Shown here in pieces: positions 1 through 4,647 of a stretch of 5,879 nucleotides of DNA; within the stretch, counting starts at the first letter, position 1; the number at the start of each line of letters is the position of its first letter. Both the position numbers and the translations under genes were made by a program. The notes under the pieces are model-generated. The model was given only the letters and a program-made list of their open reading frames with translations. It did not search any database and was not told the origin of the DNA. The stretch comes from Gammaproteobacteria bacterium (GTDB lineage Bacteria; Pseudomonadota; Gammaproteobacteria; HK1). The stretch is taken from assembly GCA_022822245.1 (NCBI GenBank), contig JAJECB010000530.1, forward strand, positions 1 to 5,879, in the 5' to 3' direction.

Positions 1-353
1 CACCTCCGAAAGAACCGCCAACGCCTGCCCGTCCCCACGCTCGCCTCACAGTACCTATAGCGGAACGTGGCGGAGATGTCCAGAATCGCCGTCAACTCAT
101 TGTCAGGCAGCACAAACAGTCAAAGAACGCATCCGCCCTGCCGGCGGGCTTCGCGCCGCGACGACGCAGCGACCGTCGGGTACACTCGGGCGTCCACATC
201 GCCCTCGCGGGCGCGATGCAGGACGGAGGACATGCGGCACGAGGATGCGCCCATCCCGATCGCGCTCGACCGTAGCGGGAATCCGCCGCGTCCTCCGCGG
301 GCACCGATGCGCCGCGCCCCCACTCCATTCCGGTACCGCCTCCGCCTCCTCCG
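1..353. other. Upstream region of the liv operon, no supportable gene
   Basis: I see no convincing gene here. Bases 1-130 are visibly poorer in G+C than the rest, especially about 84-130, so a promoter or the edge of a foreign or decayed segment could lie there. A TTGTCA hexamer (100-105) resembles a -35 box but has no acceptable -10 about 17 bases downstream. A CTATAG (55-60) resembles a -10 but has no -35. A + strand frame is open from the left edge to a TAG at 58-60 (ending ASQYL), and a - strand frame is open from about 119 to the left edge (containing PDNELTAILDIS). Both are too short to call. A bulged hairpin can form at 197-218 (CATCGC with GCGATG). A Pro/Arg-rich + frame ends in a TGA at 355-357 that overlaps the livH start. 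The last bases before livH are pyrimidine-rich with repeated CCTCC and no Shine-Dalgarno sequence. Confidence 0.6.
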
Positions 354-1364
354 ATGAGGCAGTTCATCGAGCGGCACACGTTCTGGGCCATCGTCCTGGT
401 CCTCGTCATCGCCGTCTTCCTGTGGCTGGTCTTCGCGGTCTGGCCGCCCTGGCTGGTCGACGCCATCGGCCGGAAGAAGACGTTCGTGAACACCCTCATC
501 AACGGGGTGACCCTGGGCGGGCTCTACTTCCTCGTCGCGAGCGGGTTCACCCTCGTCTTCGGCCTCATGCGCAACGTCAACCTCGCGCACGGCTCGATGT
601 ACCTCCTCGGCGGCTACATCGGCTACGAAGTCGCCGAGGCGAGCGGGAGCTGGTTCCTCGGCCTTGGCATAGCGTTCCTCGTCATCGCGCTGAGCGGGGC
701 CCTCCTCCAGGTCCTCGTCTTCCGGCGCATGGAGGGCGACGACCTGCGCCAGACCCTCGTGACCATCGGAATCTCCATCGTCGCCGCGGATCTCATGCTT
801 GCCGCCTGGACCGGAGTGACCTACCAGTTCAGCCCCCCGGAGTGGCTCTTCGGAGCGACGAAGCTCCCCATCATCTCCGTCGTCAAGTCATCGGGAGCGG
901 CCGTCTACATCAAGTACCCGATCTACCGGCTCACCGTCCTCTTCGCCGCGATCGCGATCGGGATCGCCCTGTGGCTCTTCCTCAACCGCACCCGCATCGG
1001 GATGATGATCCGGGCCGGGGTCAACGACCGCGACATGCTGTCGGCCTCCGGGGTCAACGTGCAGCTCGTCTTCGCGGTGGTGTTCGCGATCGGGGCCGGC
1101 CTCGCCGGGTTCGCGGGGGTCGTCGGCGGCACCGCCCTCTCGATCTCCCCCGGGGAGGACATCCGCTACCTCCTCGCCTCGCTCGTCGTGGTCATCGTGG
1201 GGGGGCTCGGCTCGGTGACCGGAGCGGCCATCGGCGCCCTCATCATCGGGCTCGCGGAGCAGTTCGGGCTCGCCTACTTCCCGACCTACGGCGTGGTCCT
1301 CACCTTCCTCATCATGGTGTTCGTGCTCGCGGTGCGGCCCCAGGGGATCATGGGAGGACGCTGA
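354..1364 (+). CDS. livH: Liv-type ABC transporter permease, LivH family
   Basis: This is an inner-membrane permease that forms half of the translocation channel with the LivM-like partner. The 336 residues are strongly hydrophobic, with about nine predicted helices. The first spans roughly residues 9-33 and is an extra N-terminal segment compared with E. coli LivH (308 residues). The LivH hallmark NGVTLGGLYFLVASGFTLVFG lies near residues 49-70, followed by NVNLAHGS. The cytoplasmic EAA-like loop that docks on an ATPase is at about 211-235 (NRTRIGMMIRAG, then NDRDMLSASGV). The C-terminus ends VRPQGIMGGR, usual for the family. The ATG at 354 is chosen because it places a short charged segment (MRQFIERH) before the first helix and because no other in-frame start precedes residue 73. 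No Shine-Dalgarno sequence is visible before it. The stop directly abuts the livM start. The family call is firm; the substrate is not known. Confidence 0.96.
   Translation: MRQFIERHTFWAIVLVLVIAVFLWLVFAVWPPWLVDAIGRKKTFVNTLINGVTLGGLYFLVASGFTLVFGLMRNVNLAHGSMYLLGGYIGYEVAEASGSWFLGLGIAFLVIALSGALLQVLVFRRMEGDDLRQTLVTIGISIVAADLMLAAWTGVTYQFSPPEWLFGATKLPIISVVKSSGAAVYIKYPIYRLTVLFAAIAIGIALWLFLNRTRIGMMIRAGVNDRDMLSASGVNVQLVFAVVFAIGAGLAGFAGVVGGTALSISPGEDIRYLLASLVVVIVGGLGSVTGAAIGALIIGLAEQFGLAYFPTYGVVLTFLIMVFVLAVRPQGIMGGR
1352..1357 (+). promoter_or_regulatory. Ribosome binding site of livM
   Basis: GGGAGG lies inside the last codons of livH, seven bases before the livM ATG. It is a near-perfect Shine-Dalgarno sequence. 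It fixes the livM start and shows that livM is translated by reinitiation or independent loading right after livH ends. Confidence 0.85.
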
Positions 1365-2471
1365 ATGGCCAACGGAAGAACGGGCGAGCGAAGGCGCGGG
1401 CACGGCATCTTCTCGGGCGGGGTGCGCTGGTCCGATCTCCACCCCGCGACCGTGGTCGCGGTCGTGTTCCTGCTCGCCTGGCCGGGCTTCACCTCGGACT
1501 TCTTCACCGTCCAGATCGGCGCCTACTCGCTCATCCTCGGGACCATCGCCCTCTCCCTCATGATGCTCGCGGGCTACGGGGGCATGGTGAGCCTCGCCCA
1601 GCTCACCGTCGCCGGGTTCACCGCCTACCTCGTCGCGATCCTCGGAGACAACAGCGTCGGGGTGATGGGGCTCGGCTGGCCGTGGTGGCTGACGGTGCCG
1701 GTCGCGATCCTCGCCGGGGCGGTACTCGGGGCCCTCATCGGGGCCATCGCGGTCCGCACCGAGGGGATCTACACGATCATGATCACCCTCGCGATCGCGG
1801 TCGTCCTGTTCTTCTTCGTCCGCCAGAACTACGTCATCTTCAACGGCTGGACGGGGTTCGCGGGGATAGAGCCGCCGACCCTGTTCGGCACCTACTGGCG
1901 CGACCCGGTCCCGTTCTACTACCTCTCGCTCGCCGTCGCCGGCTTCTTCTTCTGCGCGGTGGTCTACATCTCGCGCTCGACCTTCGGCCTCGGGCTCCAG
2001 GCGATCCGCGACAACCCGCGCCGCATGCGCGCGCTCGGCTTCGACGTGGCCCTGCACCGGATCTTCGCCTTCTTCCTCGCCGGCCTCGTCTCGGCCACCG
2101 CGGGGGTCCTCCTCGTCTGGTTCTACGGGCGCGTGTCCCCGGGAACGATGGGGGTCGAGGGGACCATCGACATCCTCGTCATCGCCGTCGTCGGCGGGCT
2201 TCGCCATCCGATCGGCCCCTTCCTCGGGGCGATCGGGTTCGTGCTCCTCGAGAACTTCGCGATCGATCTCATCGATCGCGAGCGCTTCAACACCGTCATC
2301 GGGCTCGTGTTCCTCGCCATCGTGCTGTTCTCGCCCGATGGACTGTTGGGGCTCTGGAACCGGATCCGCCCGCGGCTCCGGTTCGACCGGAACGCGCGGT
2401 CGCTCGCCGACCGTGCCGAAGTGGACGCGGAGGGGGCTCACCCCGCCGGCGTCCGACAATCCACAAGCTAG
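1365..2471 (+). CDS. livM: Liv-type ABC transporter permease, LivM family
   Basis: This is the second inner-membrane permease of the importer and pairs with LivH. It has 368 residues with about nine predicted helices after an Arg-rich cytoplasmic N-terminus (MANGRTGERRRGHG, positive-inside). LivM-family signatures are visible: GYGGMVSLAQLTVAGFTAY near residues 69-87, the ATPase-docking EAA-like loop at about 203-226 (SRSTFGLGLQAIRDN then PRRMRALGF), and IAVVGGLRHPIGPFLGA in the C-terminal half. The last helix ends near FSPDG (about 322-326). It is followed by a basic, then polar tail of about 40 residues, longer than the few residues usual for E. coli LivM. The gene starts at the base after the livH stop and has a strong GGGAGG site. 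It ends 11 bases before the binding-protein gene, whose Shine-Dalgarno sequence overlaps the livM TAG. The short spacing supports co-transcription. Confidence 0.96.
   Translation: MANGRTGERRRGHGIFSGGVRWSDLHPATVVAVVFLLAWPGFTSDFFTVQIGAYSLILGTIALSLMMLAGYGGMVSLAQLTVAGFTAYLVAILGDNSVGVMGLGWPWWLTVPVAILAGAVLGALIGAIAVRTEGIYTIMITLAIAVVLFFFVRQNYVIFNGWTGFAGIEPPTLFGTYWRDPVPFYYLSLAVAGFFFCAVVYISRSTFGLGLQAIRDNPRRMRALGFDVALHRIFAFFLAGLVSATAGVLLVWFYGRVSPGTMGVEGTIDILVIAVVGGLRHPIGPFLGAIGFVLLENFAIDLIDRERFNTVIGLVFLAIVLFSPDGLLGLWNRIRPRLRFDRNARSLADRAEVDAEGAHPAGVRQSTS
2257..2281. repeat. 11-bp perfect inverted repeat with 3-base loop inside livM
   Basis: TCGCGATCGAT (2257-2267), CTC, then ATCGATCGCGA (2271-2281) forms a perfect hairpin within the livM coding sequence, over the codons for FAIDLIDRE. 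It contains CGATCG and ATCGAT palindromes. It may simply follow from codon choice, or it may be a pause or processing structure in the mRNA. Confidence 0.8.
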
Positions 2472-2475
2472 GGAG
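2470..2475 (+). promoter_or_regulatory. Ribosome binding site of the substrate-binding protein gene
   Basis: AGGGAG begins inside the livM TAG stop and lies seven bases before the ATG at 2483. The strong site and good spacing fit a binding protein needed in excess over the membrane components. Confidence 0.85.
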
Positions 2476-2482
2476 AACAAAG

Positions 2483-3745
2483 ATGTACCGAAAAGGAAAG
2501 ACAGTCCTCGCCGCGGCCGTACTGCTCGCGGGAAGCTCCGGCGTCGCCGGCGTCGCCCAGGCCGAGGACATGATCAAGATGGGCGCCCTCGCGACCCTCG
2601 AAGGCGCGTTCGCGGCTCCCGGACAGGACAGCATCCGCGGCGTCATCATGGCCCTCGAAGAGGTCGACTACATGGTGGCGGGGAAGAAGATCGAGCTCAT
2701 CACGGGCTCCTCCGACGCTTCGCCCCAGAGCGCCATCAACGCCACCAAGAAGCTCGTCGAGCAGGACGGGGTCCGGGTCATGGTCGGCCCGCTCTCCGGG
2801 TCCGAGGGCCTCGCGGTCAAGGACTACGCGAAGACCCAGCCGGACGTGACGTTCGTGAACGGCACGTCGGCCGCCCAGGACACGACGCTCCGCGACCCCG
2901 CCCCCAACTTCTTCCGCTTCAGCACCGAGGGTGCGCAGTGGATGGCGGGGCTCGGGGAGTACGCCTACAACGAAAAGGGCTACCGGACGGTGGCGGTCCT
3001 CGCCGAGGACTACTCGTTCCCGTACACCCAGGTGTTCGGGTTCCTCGAGCCCTTCTGCCGCCTCGGCGGCAAGGCGCCGGTGGATGCCCGCTTCTGGGTC
3101 CCGATCGGCAACAAGGACTACTCGTCGGTCATCGCCGCCCTGCCTGACGACGTGGACGCGATCTACGTCGCCCTCGGCGGCGCGGACGCCATCAACTTCC
3201 TCACCCAGTACGAGCAGGCGGGCGGCGAGCTTCCGCTCGTCGCGGGCTCGATCACGGTGGACCAGACGGTGCTCGGCTCGAAGGGCAAGATCCGCGACTT
3301 CGTCATCGGCACCCCGTCCGCGGGACCGATCTCCGACACCTGGGACGACCCGCGCTGGAACGCCTTCGTCACCACCTACCAGGAGCGGTTCAAGGAGGAG
3401 GGCTTCCCGTCGCCGTCGCTCTTCGCCCACGGGTACTACATCAACACCAAGGCGCTCCTCATGGGCCTCGAGGCGGTGGGCGGCGACCTCTCGGACGGGG
3501 GCGAGGCGCTGCGCGCGGCGCTCTCGAGCCTCGAGTTCGAGACCCCGACCGGCATGGTGAGCCTCGACGAACGCCGCAACGCGATCGCGGACATGTTCCT
3601 GACGGAGGTGATCGCGGGTCCGGAAGGGAACCTCGTGAACAAGACCATCAAGGTCATCGAGGGGGTGAGCCAGACCTTCGGCGTCCCGTACGAGAAGTTC
3701 CTCGAGTACGGCCAGGTCGGCCGCGAGAACCCGCCCTGCGATTGA
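2483..3745 (+). CDS. Periplasmic substrate-binding protein of a Liv-type ABC importer
   Basis: This is a type I periplasmic binding protein (LivJ/LivK-like fold, Peripla_BP_6 type) that delivers ligand to LivHM. It has 420 residues. A Sec signal peptide covers residues 1-27: basic MYRKGK, a hydrophobic core, and AQA before the likely cut ahead of ED. There is no lipobox cysteine, so the mature protein should be soluble in the periplasm. The first lobe begins IKMGALATLEGAFA, and the family's Asp/Ser-rich segment appears as SSDASP (76-81). Other conserved-looking stretches are GPLSGSEG (102-109), NGTSAAQDTTL (126-136), EDYSFPY (175-181), ALGGAD (230-235) and FAHGYY (314-319); some of these should line the ligand cleft. 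Only two cysteines occur, C192 and C419, close to the C-terminus, and they could form a disulfide. The strong ribosome site and the position between permeases and ATPases are noted. The ligand cannot be read from the sequence; a branched-chain amino acid, amide or aromatic acid are all possible. Confidence 0.95.
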   Translation: MYRKGKTVLAAAVLLAGSSGVAGVAQAEDMIKMGALATLEGAFAAPGQDSIRGVIMALEEVDYMVAGKKIELITGSSDASPQSAINATKKLVEQDGVRVMVGPLSGSEGLAVKDYAKTQPDVTFVNGTSAAQDTTLRDPAPNFFRFSTEGAQWMAGLGEYAYNEKGYRTVAVLAEDYSFPYTQVFGFLEPFCRLGGKAPVDARFWVPIGNKDYSSVIAALPDDVDAIYVALGGADAINFLTQYEQAGGELPLVAGSITVDQTVLGSKGKIRDFVIGTPSAGPISDTWDDPRWNAFVTTYQERFKEEGFPSPSLFAHGYYINTKALLMGLEAVGGDLSDGGEALRAALSSLEFETPTGMVSLDERRNAIADMFLTEVIAGPEGNLVNKTIKVIEGVSQTFGVPYEKFLEYGQVGRENPPCD

Positions 3746-3784
3746 TCGCGGAGCGAGACGCCGTGACGAGGCGGCAAGGATGAG

Positions 3785-3829
3785 GCGGGACGAGGCGCGG
3801 GGCGGAATGCGTCCCGCGCCCCGCCCCGC
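3785..3829 (+). promoter_or_regulatory. GC-rich alternative hairpins between the binding-protein gene and livG
   Basis: Two strong stems interleave. Stem A pairs GCGGGACG (3785-3792) with CGTCCCGC (3810-3817), 8 bp. Stem B pairs GCGGGGCGG (3797-3805) with CCGCCCCGC (3821-3829), 9 bp. They cannot form together as simple hairpins. No T-run follows, so this is not a standard intrinsic terminator. It could stabilise the 3' end of upstream mRNA or reduce read-through, giving more binding protein than ATPase. That role is inference. Confidence 0.5.
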
Positions 3830-3847
3830 CGAGTCGCGCTAGCCGCC

Positions 3848-3851
3848 GAGG
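3848..3851 (+). promoter_or_regulatory. Probable ribosome binding site of livG
   Basis: GAGG lies ten bases before the ATG at 3862. It is weaker and further from its start than the sites of livM and the binding-protein gene, which fits lower ATPase synthesis. Confidence 0.5.
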
Positions 3852-3861
3852 CACACCAGAG

Positions 3862-4647
3862 ATGCCCGGGACCGACGCCCTCTCAAGGCTCCAGGGAGCC
3901 GGCCAGCACGCGCTGGAGCTCGAGGCGGTCAGCCGCTACTTCGGAGCGCTGGTCGCCCTCGCCGACATCAACCTCACCCTGGGGGCGGGGGAGCGGCGCG
4001 CGGTCCTCGGATCGAACGGGGCGGGCAAGACGACCCTGTTCAACGCCATCACCGGCGACTTCCCGCCGACGACGGGGCGCGTGCGCCTCTTCGGCGAGGA
4101 CGTGACGGATCTGCCCGTGCACGAGCGGATCCGTCGCGGCCTTCGCCGCACCTACCAGATCTCCCTCCTCTTCGGGGGCCTGAGCGTGACGGACAGCATC
4201 TACCTCGCCTGCCGCGGGGTGAGCCGCCGGCGCTTCTCGCTCCGCCGCGCGCGGCGCGACGACGGGGCGATGCACGCGGCCGAGACGCTCATCGGCGCGG
4301 TCAACCTCGAGGAGGTGCGGGACCACCTGGTATCGACCCTCGCCCACGGGCAGCAGCGCCAGCTCGAGATCGCCCTCGCCCTCGCGGGGGCGCCCCGGCT
4401 CACCCTTCTCGACGAGCCGGCCGCCGGCCTCTCGCCGAGCGAGCGCGCGGATCTCGTGGAGATCCTCCAGTCGCTGCCCCGCCACATGAGCTACATCATC
4501 ATCGAGCACGACATGGACGTGGCCCTCCGGGTCGCGGACAGCGTGACGATGATGAACAACGGCCGCATCTTCAAGGAAGGGACCCCGGACGAGATCGAGA
4601 ACGACCCGGAGGTCCAGGAGCTCTACCTGGGGCACGGCCATGGCTGA
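3862..4647 (+). CDS. livG: Liv-type ABC transporter ATPase, LivG family
   Basis: This cytoplasmic ATPase pairs with LivF and drives transport through LivHM. It has 261 residues, close to the family's usual 255. The ABC core starts near residue 18. Walker A is GSNGAGKTT (50-58). The Q-loop glutamine is Q99 in TYQISLLF. The signature reads LAHGQQRQLE (160-169), where canonical proteins have LSGGQ and many LivG proteins LSYGQ. Walker B is LTLLDEPAAGLSP (180-192) with catalytic E185. The switch histidine is H216 in IIIEHDMDV. The C-terminal end (NNGRIFKEGTPDEIENDPEVQELYLG) is the typical LivG tail, with the extra GTP-x-EI and YLG marks of the family. The helical domain has an Arg-rich stretch (SRRRFSLRRARRDD, 121-134). 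A 116-base gap with hairpins separates it from the binding-protein gene. Its last 8 bases overlap livF. I recall close homologs with the same LAHGQ form, so this is probably a subfamily trait and not damage. Confidence 0.95.
   Translation: MPGTDALSRLQGAGQHALELEAVSRYFGALVALADINLTLGAGERRAVLGSNGAGKTTLFNAITGDFPPTTGRVRLFGEDVTDLPVHERIRRGLRRTYQISLLFGGLSVTDSIYLACRGVSRRRFSLRRARRDDGAMHAAETLIGAVNLEEVRDHLVSTLAHGQQRQLEIALALAGAPRLTLLDEPAAGLSPSERADLVEILQSLPRHMSYIIIEHDMDVALRVADSVTMMNNGRIFKEGTPDEIENDPEVQELYLGHGHG

Noticed and set aside
55..128. Promoter from TTGTCA (100-105) or CTATAG (55-60)
   Set aside because: Neither has a matching partner hexamer at a proper distance, so no promoter is called.
945..970. 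Clustered GCGATCGC/GATC motifs (also near 1790 and 2260) as possible methylation or HIP1-like signals
   Set aside because: They coincide with frequent Ala-Ile codon pairs (GCG ATC) in membrane helices, so codon choice explains them.
888..2480. 530-codon open frame on the - strand opposite livH and livM
   Set aside because: The product is a low-complexity Asp/Glu/Arg/His-rich sequence with no domain, typical antisense shadow of GC-rich genes.
2468..3430. 320-codon - strand frame opposite the binding-protein gene
   Set aside because: Same antisense composition effect; the + strand gene has clear family motifs and a signal peptide.
245..3745. A single + frame open for 1166 codons that runs through livH and livM out of frame and then into the binding-protein gene
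   Set aside because: Only the part from 2483 is real. Before that it is an Arg/Pro/His-rich shadow of two clear membrane proteins, made possible by G/C third positions that remove stops. The signal peptide and ribosome site at 2470-2485 mark the true start.
3797..3829. Intrinsic terminator after the binding-protein gene
   Set aside because: The stem is strong but followed by CGAGTCGC with no T-run, and the ATPase genes needed by the same importer follow, so only a modulating role is suggested.
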